DNA of 64,000 bases from Lachnospiraceae bacterium (GCA_030825115.1 JAPJQL010000003.1:1-64000); one strand, 5' to 3'. Shown: positions 35,363-44,685, numbered from the stretch's first letter. Program-made: numbers and translations. The notes: generated by a model from the sequence alone, not told the origin.

Positions 35363-36522
35363 GCTCCGCCCTCCTTTGCCTGCTCGATCACGTCCCGGAC
35401 GAGCAGCTTCTGCTCTTCGCTCATCTCGGTATCCATCACAAACCGGAAAAACAGTTCAAACAGTTCATAGGGGGACTTTTCCTTCCAGTCCGCTCCCCCG
35501 CTCTCTGCTTCCCCGCTGTCCCGGCTTTTCCCCCGCTCCATCTGGATCTGCATGATATTGGGATATACGCTCCGCAGCGTGCCGATGGCATCCACCAGCT
35601 CCTCCTCATTGGTCAGGACGGCAAGCAGATAATCCTGTTCATCCGCTGCCGCCACCACCTCGGGAGCCGTCAGTTCCTCCAGCTTCCCACGGATTTTCCG
35701 CATGTCATGGACCGGGGTGATGGAAACCCGTTCCACGATCAGTTTCCCGTTTTCATCCCACTCCCCGATGATGACAGACTTCTTGTGACAGACCTCGGAA
35801 AACGAATATTTTATCGGGGAGCCGCTGTAATACACCGGTCCGTCCCCGATCCTTTGCGGTCCGTGGATATGCCCCAGCGCCACATAGTCAAACCGTTTAA
35901 AATTGACGGCCTCCACCTGGTCCGCCCCGCCGACGCTGACCCTCGTCTCCGAATCCGACAGCTCCGGCTCTGCGCCGCGGTCCACCACAAACTGATGGGT
36001 CAGGAGGATATTTTTTCCATCTTCCAGATACTCCACATGCTTTAACAGCTCCTGCATACAGGCTTCATAGGTATCGGCATCCGTATGGTACAGATCCCGC
36101 ACCTGCGCCGGTTTTGCAAAGGGAAGCATATGGATGCGGACGTTTTCCCCGGATTTTTTTTGCTGCCCTGTCCAGTCCACATACCGCACCTGTCCGCTTA
36201 AGACCCCTTCCATATGTAATCCTTTATACTCCAGGATCCGGTTGGCAAACCCAATCCGTTCCCCGCTGTCATGATTTCCGGCGATGGCGCATACCAGTAC
36301 GCCCATGTCCACCAGTCTGGTCAAAAATGTATCAAGCAGCGTCACCGCCTGGGACGGCGGCAGCGCCCTGTCATATAAATCTCCACTCAAAAAGACCGCA
36401 TCGACCTGCTTCTCTCCGACAATCCCGAGAATCTGGTCCAGTGCAGCCTTTTGCTCTTCCAGCATGGAGAATCCACAGACGGTTTTTCCAATATGCAGAT
36501 CCGATGTGTGCAAAAACCTCAT
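35359..36522 (-). CDS. sbcD: Nuclease SbcCD subunit D (Mre11-like)
   Basis: A 387-residue metallophosphoesterase-fold nuclease subunit for cleaving hairpins and blocked DNA ends. Motifs in order are SDLHIGK (Asp8, His10), SGDLYDR, GNHDSGER, LLTHQF and ALGHIHGPQ. The C-terminal region (about 270-387) would bind SbcC. The upstream gene sits 28 bases away on the same strand. Translation starts downstream of AGGAGG with a slightly long spacing. Confidence 0.95.
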   Translation of the reverse strand: MRFLHTSDLHIGKTVCGFSMLEEQKAALDQILGIVGEKQVDAVFLSGDLYDRALPPSQAVTLLDTFLTRLVDMGVLVCAIAGNHDSGERIGFANRILEYKGLHMEGVLSGQVRYVDWTGQQKKSGENVRIHMLPFAKPAQVRDLYHTDADTYEACMQELLKHVEYLEDGKNILLTHQFVVDRGAEPELSDSETRVSVGGADQVEAVNFKRFDYVALGHIHGPQRIGDGPVYYSGSPIKYSFSEVCHKKSVIIGEWDENGKLIVERVSITPVHDMRKIRGKLEELTAPEVVAAADEQDYLLAVLTNEEELVDAIGTLRSVYPNIMQIQMERGKSRDSGEAESGGADWKEKSPYELFELFFRFVMDTEMSEEQKLLVRDVIEQAKEGGA

Positions 36523-36550
36523 TTCCGTCCATTCCTCCTGCGCAAGGTAC

Positions 36551-37336
36551 TCACGATACCAACAATTTTAAAATTTTCAATACGCCGTCATTGACGTTTG
36601 TATCTGCCTGGAATTTTGCCACCTGCTTCACTTCCGGCCTTGCGTTTCCGATTGCGAAGCTGTAATACACCGATTCCAGCATCTCAATATCATTGAGCTG
36701 GTCGCCAAATGCGATCGTCTCCTCCGGGGCAATCCCCAGGCTATCCTGTAAAAGCCTGACCGCCACGCCTTTATTGATCCCAGGCGCCATGCAGTCCATC
36801 CACATATCTCCCGATATGGCAATCTTTAGCCTGTCCTGGTATTTCTCCCGAAGTTCTTTGGTCGCGCCCTCCACATCCGACTTTTTATAAGCGGAAATCT
36901 TGATAAACTCATCCTCAACCTTCAAAAGGTCATCCACCCGTTCCACCCGGAACTTGTATCCGTCCACCATCCAGCGGTAAAACTCTTCATTCGGCGTATC
37001 CATATAGACCACGTCCGGTCCGCTGACCATCACATCCAGCCCGGCCGCGCGGATATCCCTTACCATGTCCATCACCGTTTCCCGGTCTATCGTATTGGCA
37101 AACAACTGCCTCCCATGGCACCCCACATAAGCGCCGTTATCCGACAGATAAAATATCTTCTCCTTGACCGGCTCAAATACGGCCTCAATACTCGCCCACT
37201 GCCGCCCGCTGGCCGCAGCAAACTGCATTCCGTTCTCCCGCAGCTTCCGTATCACCTCAAACAGCTCCGGGTTCAGCGTATGCTGCCCGTCCTCCAAAAG
37301 CGTGCCATCGATATCTGATACAACCAGTTTTATCAT
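36551..37336 (-). CDS. Cof-type HAD-IIB sugar phosphatase
   Basis: A 261-residue cytosolic phosphatase of the Cof family. Motif I is VVSDIDGTLLE (Asp8, Asp10), motif II is AAASGRQ, and the C-terminal motif IAFGDQLNDIEML carries the Mg2+ aspartates. A C2B cap lies between. The start at 37336 follows AAGGAGG by 5 bases. Substrates of such enzymes are usually sugar phosphates or FMN-type compounds; none can be assigned here. Confidence 0.9.
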   Translation of the reverse strand: MIKLVVSDIDGTLLEDGQHTLNPELFEVIRKLRENGMQFAAASGRQWASIEAVFEPVKEKIFYLSDNGAYVGCHGRQLFANTIDRETVMDMVRDIRAAGLDVMVSGPDVVYMDTPNEEFYRWMVDGYKFRVERVDDLLKVEDEFIKISAYKKSDVEGATKELREKYQDRLKIAISGDMWMDCMAPGINKGVAVRLLQDSLGIAPEETIAFGDQLNDIEMLESVYYSFAIGNARPEVKQVAKFQADTNVNDGVLKILKLLVS

Positions 37337-37442
37337 CCCTGCCTCCTTATTTCCTGCGTATGGCGAGTCCCGCCCGGACCCGCCTGCAGCATTCGTATAG
37401 TGTAACATATTTCATGGGGATTTGCAATTTGCGATAAATCGC

Positions 37443-37739
37443 CTATTCCCAGTCTTTTAACAGCTCCGCCGCGATCGCCAGATCATCCATCTCCGGATTC
37501 TCCCGGATCATTTCCATGATAAGCGTTACATAAGACTCTTCTAACTCCAGAGCTTCTGCCGCCTGCAAGGGGGTGATATGTTTCTCATATTTTTTCCGGA
37601 CCTGGGAAACCACAAACTTAATTTCTCCCCGCGCCTCTCTCTCATTCAATTTCCCTTCAAACAGTTCTTCCAATGCCTGGCACACATCCAATCCCTCCTC
37701 ATACTCTTTTTTATTTGCTCTGACAATAAACTCCATCAC
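37443..37739 (-). pseudogene. C-terminal remnant of an Rpn/PD-(D/E)XK-type transposase, or small helical protein
   Basis: A 98-residue frame. The sequence RANKKEYEEGLDVCQALEEL followed by FEGKLNEREARGEI resembles the tail of Rpn-family recombination-promoting nucleases/PD-(D/E)XK transposases that are abundant in Lachnospiraceae. The nuclease domain itself is absent. The start is poorly supported: GTG at 37739 or ATG at 37736, with no clear Shine-Dalgarno. A near-consensus promoter lies just upstream, so the piece may still be expressed. Confidence 0.45.
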
Positions 37740-37772
37740 AGCCGAATACAGCGGGTCACGGTCTTTTCCTTT

Positions 37773-37801
37773 ATTATAATAAAATCCGATACCTACTTCA
37801 A
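37773..37801 (-). promoter_or_regulatory. Near-consensus promoter upstream of the transposase remnant
   Basis: On the minus strand TTGAAG (37796-37801) and TATAAT (37773-37778) are 17 bases apart. The start codon of the small helical frame is about 35 bases beyond. Confidence 0.4.
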
Positions 37802-37912
37802 GAGTCTTTTGGGCAGCCCCCCTTCTTTCTCCTTTTTTCCAAAACTGATTTCCCGGCCGAACCGGCCATCACAGTGCAGGCTTTGCACTACAGACTGTCT
37901 GACAAATACCAT
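37793..37912 (-). CDS. Putative 39-residue basic micro-protein
   Basis: Minus-strand ATG at 37912 to TAG at 37793. The frame encodes a Gly/Lys/Arg-rich peptide containing CDGRFGREISFGKKEK and ending LPKRLLK. It looks like a short peptide reading frame I associate with dispersed repeats in Lachnospiraceae genomes, but this is from memory and unverified. A hairpin (TGCGGC/GCCGCA) lies about 20 bases upstream at 37929-37946. Coding status is doubtful. Confidence 0.25.
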   Translation of the reverse strand: MVFVRQSVVQSLHCDGRFGREISFGKKEKEGGLPKRLLK

Positions 37913-38117
37913 CAGCAGTTAACCTTACTGCGGCAGAGATGCCGCAGGATATGATAAAACACTTCACTTTGGAATGTATTTAGTATAGCATAGGATTGCC
38001 TGGTTTCCAAGAGATAAATTCGATGGAATTGTTAGGTGGAATTGTTAGGTGAGCTGGACAGGGACGTGGAAAAAGGGCGTCTCTCTGTCCTCGCCCTTCC
38101 TCCACGCCCCCAATTAA
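37913..38117. repeat. Gene-free spacer with hairpin and a 13-bp tandem repeat
   Basis: It contains the hairpin TGCGGC/GCCGCA (37929-37946) and two adjacent exact copies of GGAATTGTTAGGT (38025-38037 and 38038-38050). GGGCG/CGCCC at about 38074-38096 may form a stem beyond the AbgT stop. No gene is seen. Confidence 0.4.
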
Positions 38118-39689
38118 CTATACCCCATAAAACACAGGCGCCCCCGGCCCCAGCGGCAGCCCCGTAAGCATCCAGAATGCCAAAAGCAAAAACCACCCAA
38201 ACATAAACGCAAAGCTGTATGGAACCATGGAAGATACCAGGGTGCCCCATCCTGCATCTTTATCATATTTTTTCATGATCGTCAGGATATAAGGGATCCA
38301 CGCAAGCACCGGTGCAATGATATTGGTCGTACTGTCTCCAATCCGGTATGCGACCTGGGTCAGCTCCGGGGAGAGCCCGAGCTTCATGAACATCGGGATG
38401 AACACAGGGGCAAAAATCGCATATTTTGCAGACGCCGATGCCATAAACAGATTGATGAACCCCGTCACCAGGATAAAGCACAATACCAGCCCCACCGAGT
38501 TGATGTTCAGGCTCTGCAGCAGCTCTGCCCCTTTAAAGGACAGGATTCTTCCCATGTTGGTGCGGCTGAAATAGCTGGTAAACTGGGCCGCCATAAATGC
38601 CATCGCAATAAACCCGGAAATGGAGGCGATAGCATTCGTAAAGGATGCCACCACATCTTTATCCGTCTTAAATGTCCCGCAAATCTTCCCATACACAAAG
38701 GATGGCACAAAAAACAGCAGCGTAAACAGCGGAATGATCGCGTTCATCAGCGTGGAACCGTCAATCAGGCTTTTCGTCTCTGCATTTCTCATAAATGAAT
38801 CCTGCGGGATACAGCTGATGATATAAAATGCGGCGATGCCGAGGAACACCATGTTTGCCGCTTTCAGGGCCCTTCCCTCTTTTTCCGTCATCTCACCGGT
38901 CGGCTCGATCAGCGTTCCGTCTCCATTCTCTTTGTATGGACCAAGACGGGGAATCACGACTTTTTCTGTCACCAGTGTACCGATTATCGTGATCACGATG
39001 GTAGACACGATCATAAAGAACCAGTTGGACAGAGCCGTCACGCTGTAGGCCGGGTCCAGGGTTTTCGCAGCCGCATCCGAAAAACCGGACAAGATCGCAT
39101 CGGTAGAGCCAATCAGCAGGTTTGCGGAAAATCCGCCGGAAACGCCTGCAAAGCCCGCCGCGATCCCGGCCAGCGGATGCTTCTTGTAAGCCTTGAAAAT
39201 CATCGCCGCAAGCGGAATAAAAACAACATATCCTGCATTTTCAGCTACATTTGTCATAACGCCGATAAATACCACCATCGGGGTCACAAGGGCCGCCGGT
39301 GTGATCTGGACCACCTTGCGGATCAGCCCGTTCAGGTAACCGGAGCTCTCCGCCACGCCGATTCCCAGCATGATGACGATCGTAAAGCCAAGGGGCGCAT
39401 AATTTGTAAAGTTGGTAACCGCGCTGGTCAGCATGTAGCGGAGCCCCGATACGCTGAACAGACTGACGATCGAAACCGTAGTCTCTTCCACCGCGCCAGA
39501 AGACGAATTGTACATCTCCCCCGTCGCGCTCCACCCCATAGCTGAACCGATCCCCGAGATGATCACAACTGCAACTGCCAGATAAAAAAATATCGTCAGC
39601 GGATGCGGAAGCTTGTTGCCCGCGGCCTCAACCTTATCGAGACCGCTAAGGATCCACGATTTCTTTTGTGCTTTTTCTCTCTTTTCCAT
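38118..39689 (-). CDS. AbgT-family transporter
   Basis: A 523-residue integral membrane protein of the AbgT family (p-aminobenzoyl-glutamate uptake or antimetabolite efflux). Typical blocks are GLDKVEAAGNKLPHPLTIFFYLA, APLGFTIVIMLGIGVAE, FIGVMTNVAENAGYVVFIPL and the C-terminal YRIGDSTTNIIAPVLAWIPYI. About 12-13 helices are expected. The start at 39689 follows GAGGAG by 7 bases. It lies 29 bases downstream of the CoA-disulfide reductase-like gene and so ends an apparent operon with that enzyme and a cystine-type symporter. In this setting the substrate may be a thiol compound or dipeptide rather than folate fragments. Confidence 0.9.
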   Translation of the reverse strand: MEKREKAQKKSWILSGLDKVEAAGNKLPHPLTIFFYLAVAVVIISGIGSAMGWSATGEMYNSSSGAVEETTVSIVSLFSVSGLRYMLTSAVTNFTNYAPLGFTIVIMLGIGVAESSGYLNGLIRKVVQITPAALVTPMVVFIGVMTNVAENAGYVVFIPLAAMIFKAYKKHPLAGIAAGFAGVSGGFSANLLIGSTDAILSGFSDAAAKTLDPAYSVTALSNWFFMIVSTIVITIIGTLVTEKVVIPRLGPYKENGDGTLIEPTGEMTEKEGRALKAANMVFLGIAAFYIISCIPQDSFMRNAETKSLIDGSTLMNAIIPLFTLLFFVPSFVYGKICGTFKTDKDVVASFTNAIASISGFIAMAFMAAQFTSYFSRTNMGRILSFKGAELLQSLNINSVGLVLCFILVTGFINLFMASASAKYAIFAPVFIPMFMKLGLSPELTQVAYRIGDSTTNIIAPVLAWIPYILTIMKKYDKDAGWGTLVSSMVPYSFAFMFGWFLLLAFWMLTGLPLGPGAPVFYGV

Positions 39690-39717
39690 ACATCTTCTCC
39701 TCTTTCCGTAAAAGTGT

Positions 39718-41058
39718 CTATTTTGCCGTGTTGGAAGCAATCAAAGCCGCATCCCATACCCCTGAAAACGGCGGTGAGTAGCAAAGGTCCATAAATCCCA
39801 TCTCATCCACAGTCAGACCGGCGTGAATGGCGATGGCATAATAATTTGCCCTCGGCACCACGATCCCCTGCCCCCAGGTCTCTGCCCCCAGGATTTTTTT
39901 CGTATCCGGGTCGTAGATCAGCTTGATATTCAGCTTTTCTGTCCCATAGTAGGAGGCGTAGCTGTTTCCGGTGATCGTATGTGCCTTATATGCGATCCCC
40001 GCTGCCTCTGCATCCTTCTCCGACAGGCCAACCTTGGCGGCATCCAGCCCAAACAGACGCAGCGCCGAGCTTCCGATCAGCTTAAACGGCTTTGGCTCCA
40101 CACCGCCGAGGACATCCCCGATGATACGTCCCTGCTTATTGGCATTGGTGCCAAGAGGCGCGTAAGTAAATCTCCCGGTGATGCCGGACTTCATGATGCT
40201 GCAGTCTCCCGCCGCATAGACGTCCGGTACGCTCGTCTCCATCCTTTCATTGACACAGATTGCCCCGTTTCCCGCCTTTTTTACGGTGTCGATAAACCCG
40301 GTTGCCGGAGCGATACCGGCGCTGTTGATCAGGATATCCGCGGGGATCTCTTCCGTCACGGAACCGTCCGTCAGGACAACCGTCTCAATCCGCCCGTTTT
40401 CCGTCTTAAGCTCCGTTACCTTGCAGCCGGTCTTTACCGTCACGCCGTTTTTCTTTAACTCCTCTTCCAGAGCCCCGCTGACCTCTGGGTCAAAGGCAGA
40501 CAATACATGCCCTGCCATCTCGACTACCGTGACCTCTTTTCCGTACCGGCGGCAGGCCTCTGACACTTCCAGCCCGATAAATCCTGCTCCGACGATGACC
40601 ACATGCCGGTTCTTTTCCTCCATGAGCGCCGCCTTGACCTTTGTCCCATCCGCCACGTCACGGATTTCAAACAAGTTTTCATATGTCTGGTCAAACGGTG
40701 GAAAATGCCGCACGAAAGCCCCGCTTCCGATCACCAGCTTGTCATACGGATCAAGAAAGGTCTCCCCGCTCTTTAAATCCCTGACCTGTACCGTCTTCTG
40801 TTCGGTATCCACGCTCAGGACCTCATGATACGTCTTTACCGGTATCCCGCTCCTTGAAAATTCCTCTGCCGTCCTCGCGATCAGTTCTTTCCCCTGCTTG
40901 ATATGGTCGGAGATATAAAACGGGATTCCGCACGCCCCGTAGGAGACTTCGCCGCCTTTTTCATAAACTACAATGTCTGCCTGCTCCTTTAGATTCCTCT
41001 TTAGCTTGGAAGCTGCGGACATTCCCGCCGCAACACCCCCGATGATCACTACTTTCAT
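39718..41058 (-). CDS. CoA-disulfide reductase/NADH-oxidase-like flavoprotein
   Basis: A 446-residue pyridine nucleotide-disulfide oxidoreductase. FAD site: VVIIGGVAAGMSAASKLKR. The single redox Cys43 sits in SYGACGIPFYIS, at the same position as the active Cys of CoA-disulfide reductases. NAD(P)H site: VVIVGAGFIGLEVSEA. FAD contact: VYAAGDC. Dimerisation domain from about 330. Possible reactions are reduction of CoA disulfide, persulfides or polysulfides, or O2. The start at 41058 follows AAAGGTG and overlaps the symporter stop (ATGA), so translation is coupled. Co-expression with a cystine-type importer favours a disulfide or sulfur role. Confidence 0.88.
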   Translation of the reverse strand: MKVVIIGGVAAGMSAASKLKRNLKEQADIVVYEKGGEVSYGACGIPFYISDHIKQGKELIARTAEEFSRSGIPVKTYHEVLSVDTEQKTVQVRDLKSGETFLDPYDKLVIGSGAFVRHFPPFDQTYENLFEIRDVADGTKVKAALMEEKNRHVVIVGAGFIGLEVSEACRRYGKEVTVVEMAGHVLSAFDPEVSGALEEELKKNGVTVKTGCKVTELKTENGRIETVVLTDGSVTEEIPADILINSAGIAPATGFIDTVKKAGNGAICVNERMETSVPDVYAAGDCSIMKSGITGRFTYAPLGTNANKQGRIIGDVLGGVEPKPFKLIGSSALRLFGLDAAKVGLSEKDAEAAGIAYKAHTITGNSYASYYGTEKLNIKLIYDPDTKKILGAETWGQGIVVPRANYYAIAIHAGLTVDEMGFMDLCYSPPFSGVWDAALIASNTAK

Positions 41059-42380
41059 TTTCTCACCTTTCTCTCTACAAGAATCGCATTGGTCATGCAT
41101 CCGGTTACATTGATCAGGGTCCGGAATACATCCCCTATCGGGTCAATGGCAATCATCGGACCGATGAAATTGATGATGCCGCCCATCCCGGTTCCAAGAA
41201 CCGCCGCAAACTCCGACGTCATCGCCGTCCCCGGCACCCCGGTGATGCCATAAGATACCGCCACGATGACCACCACCGCCGCCGCGATCAAATCCGGCGT
41301 CCATGCGACACCCGCCATATTGATGGTGAACACCAGCGCCAGCGCCGGAAACAGCGCCGCACAGCCCTGCATGCCCGAAGCTATGGCATAGGCCGCCGTC
41401 TCGCCTGTAATCTCCGGATCAAGCCCCAGTCCATCGGAAAGGGCCGCCCTGGCTTCCGGCAGGCAGGCAGAACCGGAACAGGTCTTTACCGCCTTGACCA
41501 TCGCCTCCCGCCCGGCGCTTAAAAACCTTGCAGGTCCCACTCCGTGAAACGCCGACAAAACGAGCTGTAAAAAAAGCATCACTGCCGCCGCCAGGATCAG
41601 CACCAGAAGGAAATGGATCAGCCGCCAAAGCCCGACCGGGCCATTGATGCCCAAAAACAGCGCCATAATCGCTGCCGCCCCCGATGGCTTCCATGCAATA
41701 ACCGTCTTACAGACACTGCCCATGATGGAAAATGCAGCCTCCGTCAGATCAAAAAACGGCTTTACCGTCTCCATATATTTTCCTGACATGCGCCGCGCCG
41801 CGATGCCGGTCAGGACGGCAATGACAAAGACCGCCGTCACATTTCCGGTCAGCACATCCATCGTGATATTGGACGGGATCAGCCCGTAGAGCAGCTCCGG
41901 CAGGCTTTTTCCCTCCTGAAACGCCACCTGCCCCGGCATCATCCCGGTGCGCCCGCCGACGTTCAGCAGGATGCCGGATGCCAGGCCGACTGCTGCAGAC
42001 AAGGCCAGCATCAGCGTGTTTACCCATTTTCTGACTTTCACATGTTTTGGCACTTCCTGATAGACCGGCGTGTGAAGGACCATCCGTACCGTCGCGATCA
42101 GTATCGCAGGTACTACCAAAACCTTAAACAACGAGATATAGCCGTTTCCAACCATAGCAAACCAGCCCGCCGCGTCCTCACGCAGGACTCCTCCCAGCCA
42201 TCCGTCCATGTAATATACGAAAAGACCGAAGACACTGCCGCAGCCGCTTCCAATCAGGACTCTCTTAGCAAAGCCGAACCGCTTCTTAGGCAGCCGGTTC
42301 ATCCCATACACAAGCGCAAAAAACACAAGGATCACCCCTGCCGACCATAGCGTTGTAACAGAACATAACTGCTGTATCAT
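41055..42380 (-). CDS. Dicarboxylate/amino acid:cation symporter, TcyP/cystine-like
   Basis: A 441-residue member of the SDF (DAACS) family. N-terminal helices are followed by WFAMVGNGYISLFKVLVVPAILIATV, as in the TcyP sodium:L-cystine symporters. The C-terminal transport core has GVPGTAMTSEFAAVLGTGMGG and a final IDPIGDVFRTLINVTGCMTNAI block. Cystine is my best guess at the substrate, from overall resemblance and from the adjacent disulfide reductase. It is the first gene of the operon; GAGAGGTTGAG precedes the ATG. Upstream lies the PAS-HTH regulator with a terminator between. Confidence 0.85.
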   Translation of the reverse strand: MIQQLCSVTTLWSAGVILVFFALVYGMNRLPKKRFGFAKRVLIGSGCGSVFGLFVYYMDGWLGGVLREDAAGWFAMVGNGYISLFKVLVVPAILIATVRMVLHTPVYQEVPKHVKVRKWVNTLMLALSAAVGLASGILLNVGGRTGMMPGQVAFQEGKSLPELLYGLIPSNITMDVLTGNVTAVFVIAVLTGIAARRMSGKYMETVKPFFDLTEAAFSIMGSVCKTVIAWKPSGAAAIMALFLGINGPVGLWRLIHFLLVLILAAAVMLFLQLVLSAFHGVGPARFLSAGREAMVKAVKTCSGSACLPEARAALSDGLGLDPEITGETAAYAIASGMQGCAALFPALALVFTINMAGVAWTPDLIAAAVVVIVAVSYGITGVPGTAMTSEFAAVLGTGMGGIINFIGPMIAIDPIGDVFRTLINVTGCMTNAILVERKVRK

Positions 42381-42521
42381 CTCAACCTCTCCCTTCTTCT
42401 CTTTCTCATATCGTTATCTTTCCACCTATCATTCTACAATGAGTCCAACGGCGCGTCAATTATATTAATAATAATTTATTATCATAAGAATAATACCAGA
42501 AGGAAACTTTGAAATACAAAA

Positions 42522-42556
42522 ACAGACCGGAGGCGTTCTTATCATCCCCAGTCTGT
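42522..42556 (-). terminator. Terminator after the PAS-HTH regulator
   Basis: ACAGAC (42522-42527) pairs with GTCTGT (42551-42556); the inner CCGG/CCCC side adds partial pairing. A run of T follows on the minus strand. Confidence 0.65.
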
Positions 42557-42581
42557 CCTGTTCTTATTTTGCTGCTGCCTG

Positions 42582-43247
42582 TCAGGCATTCCCCTTCGTA
42601 ACTTTCGATAAATAACGGTAAATGCTCGCCTCGGAACAATACAGATATTCTGCAATCTCACTGACCGCCCCCTTCAGCTGAAACAGCCCATTGCGGTTTA
42701 ACTCAGTGACAATGCTGACCCGGTCATCCTGCGTCAGGCGCTGGCGCACCAGCTCCTCACAGGAGCCGACCGTTCTTGTCACCGCCTGCTCCAGCAGTTC
42801 ATGGATCACATCGTTGGAAAAATGCTCCACGGCTTTTCCGCCGTCCATCTCCTCTTCCTTCTGAGGCATCAGATGCATCCCGCCAAGGCGTCTGATCTGC
42901 TCGCTCATCATCTCGTACTTTTCCAGGTTCACATTGATACAAAGCTGTCCTACCAGCATTCCGTTTTCCCGGATAAAAAAGGTGGACGCGCGAAGCTTCT
43001 TGTTGGGGTTTGCCACCCCCGTATAATTGGCGACGTAATCCTTTTCCTTCCACTGTTCGTTCGCCAGAATGGATAAGGTAAAATCCGTAATTGGAGCGCC
43101 GACCGTCCTTCCGCTCACATGTCCGTTGGCGATGGCGATGATATCGTGCTTCGGTTTCCGGCAGTCCCTCAAGAGCACTTCCGTATCTTCCCCCATCACC
43201 TCGCCGAGAAAATCCACCAGCTTAATATAATAGTCTAAAATATCCAT
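42582..43247 (-). CDS. YheO-like PAS-HTH transcriptional regulator
   Basis: A 221-residue regulator with an N-terminal YheO-like PAS domain (PF08348; DTEVLLRDC, IIAIANGHVSGRTVGAPITD, ENGMLVGQLCINVN). The C-terminal HTH_22 domain (PF13309) covers about residues 160-215 (VSIVTELNRNGLFQLKGAV, YLYCSEASIYRYL). The start at 43247 follows an AGGGAG-type site. In this family the regulators are linked to amino-acid or sulfur metabolism. It lies just upstream of the symporter operon on the same strand and probably controls it. Confidence 0.85.
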   Translation of the reverse strand: MDILDYYIKLVDFLGEVMGEDTEVLLRDCRKPKHDIIAIANGHVSGRTVGAPITDFTLSILANEQWKEKDYVANYTGVANPNKKLRASTFFIRENGMLVGQLCINVNLEKYEMMSEQIRRLGGMHLMPQKEEEMDGGKAVEHFSNDVIHELLEQAVTRTVGSCEELVRQRLTQDDRVSIVTELNRNGLFQLKGAVSEIAEYLYCSEASIYRYLSKVTKGNA

Positions 43248-43312
43248 CCTGCTCCCTGTCCTCCATTCCGGTTCTTTTCTTAAGCCTACTATAAAAGCAG
43301 CAGGCTTGTCAA

Positions 43313-44590
43313 TTACATCGGCACAAGAAGTTTCCTGCACAGCTCATCGTAATCAGAATAAAGCCTTTCATAAATCTCGATCACAGGCTGACAGCGGACG
43401 ATGGTCCTTTCCATAATCTCATCATAATGGGCAACCACACAGTCTACCAGCCCGGGATCGAGCAGCCCATCCTCCTTCATCTCAAGAATGATCGAAACGA
43501 TCCGATCTTTATCAAAGGCCTCTTTGTAGCTGCGGGTTCCGGACAGGGCGCTGACAATATCGGCCAAAGCCACAATGCGTTCCCCGACACTCAGATCCTT
43601 TGCCGTCAGACCCAGAGGATAACCGGATCCATCAAGTTTTTCATGATGCCGCAGCGAAATTTGCTGGATCGGCAGTGGAACCGCCCCGTTGAAGATCCGG
43701 GCCGTGATCCCCACATGGGTCCGCATCACCGCCATCGCCTGAGGGCTGAGTTTGCCGGGGTGTTCTAAGATCTCTACCGGGATTCCAATCTTGCCGAGGT
43801 CATGCAGCAGCGCCCCGCATACGATCTGGTTGCAGGACTCCGGATCCAGCTCCATGTATTTGGCCAGTTCATACGATATGCTTGTCGTCGTCATCGTATG
43901 CGTGACCGTATGGCGGCTCCGAAAATCAATGGAGTAGATGATCATGCGGAGATATGCATGGATTTCCTCATGGCTAAAGGAAACCTCCGACTGCATCTTC
44001 TGGAACTCCGGGTCGCTGTCAATCTCTTCCGCTGAAAAAAAGGTAAACTGCTCTTCCCCCAGCAGATCGATCAGACAGGAAGCAAATCGGATGTCCCGTT
44101 CACCGGAAACCAACTCAAGAAACTCCTGATAGGAACGTCGTTCGGCATTCATCCAGATGTCAAGACGGTCAGCGATGTGGATCAGCTGGGCGATATGCTT
44201 ATTGTTCCTGCTCACATCGTCCCTGTCCTTTAAATCAGCTCATGGGGCGTGATGAAACAAGATTGCCTCGGACATCTTATGAAGTGGTGTGAAATTTTTA
44301 ACAAAAAGATATCCATAGATGGAGTGTTCCCAGATATTTTCCGTCTCAAACTCCACCATGCGGTCAATCTCCTCCGTCTTATATGCCCCCACATCATGCA
44401 TTGCCGCAAGAAAACAGATATCCCGCAGTGTCTCCGGACCGATATCCGGAATCCTTCGCAGCAGCCGGGACACGATGTACGCCACACGGATCCCGTGGTC
44501 CATCAGACGTTTGTCCACACAGTTAAACGCACGTCGCAAGATACCGATAATCGCCTCATTATCAATAAAACTGGTATTATATTGAATCAT
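43313..44590 (-). pseudogene. HD/HD-GYP domain phosphohydrolase gene split by one in-frame UGA
   Basis: Two reading frames (44240-44590, 116 residues; 43313-44215, 300 residues) lie in the same phase and are separated only by a TGA at 44240-44242 and eight sense codons. Read through, they give one protein of about 425 positions, the expected length of two-HD-domain proteins. The N-terminal half has a degenerate HD (MDHGIRVAY, AAMHDVGAYKTEE, AILFHHAP). The C-terminal half has full HD-GYP motifs (RHTVTHTM, LHDLGKIGIP, HHEKLDGSGYP), suggesting cyclic-di-GMP hydrolysis. The distal frame could start at GTG 44215 with AAAGGACAGGGA upstream, so a split two-protein form is possible. Likely a nonsense mutation (Trp TGG to TGA would fit). 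Confidence 0.8.
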
Positions 44591-44636
44591 CTGTCCATCC
44601 CCCCAATTAAGATTTCTGATTCGTATTTTTTAAGCA

Positions 44637-44678
44637 AAAAACCTGTCTTTCGCCTAAAAAAGCAAAAAACAGGTTTTT
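44637..44678 (-). terminator. Terminator after tRNA-Ser
   Basis: On the minus strand AACCTGT pairs with ACAGGTT around a loop of about 21 bases and is followed by a T-run. It lies 10 bases beyond the tRNA 3' end. Confidence 0.65.
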
Positions 44679-44685
44679 CTCCTGA

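Noticed and set aside
44216..44242. UGA in the HD-GYP gene as a selenocysteine codon
   Set aside because: No convincing SECIS-like hairpin directly downstream, and HD-GYP proteins have no known selenocysteine at this place; a nonsense mutation is simpler.
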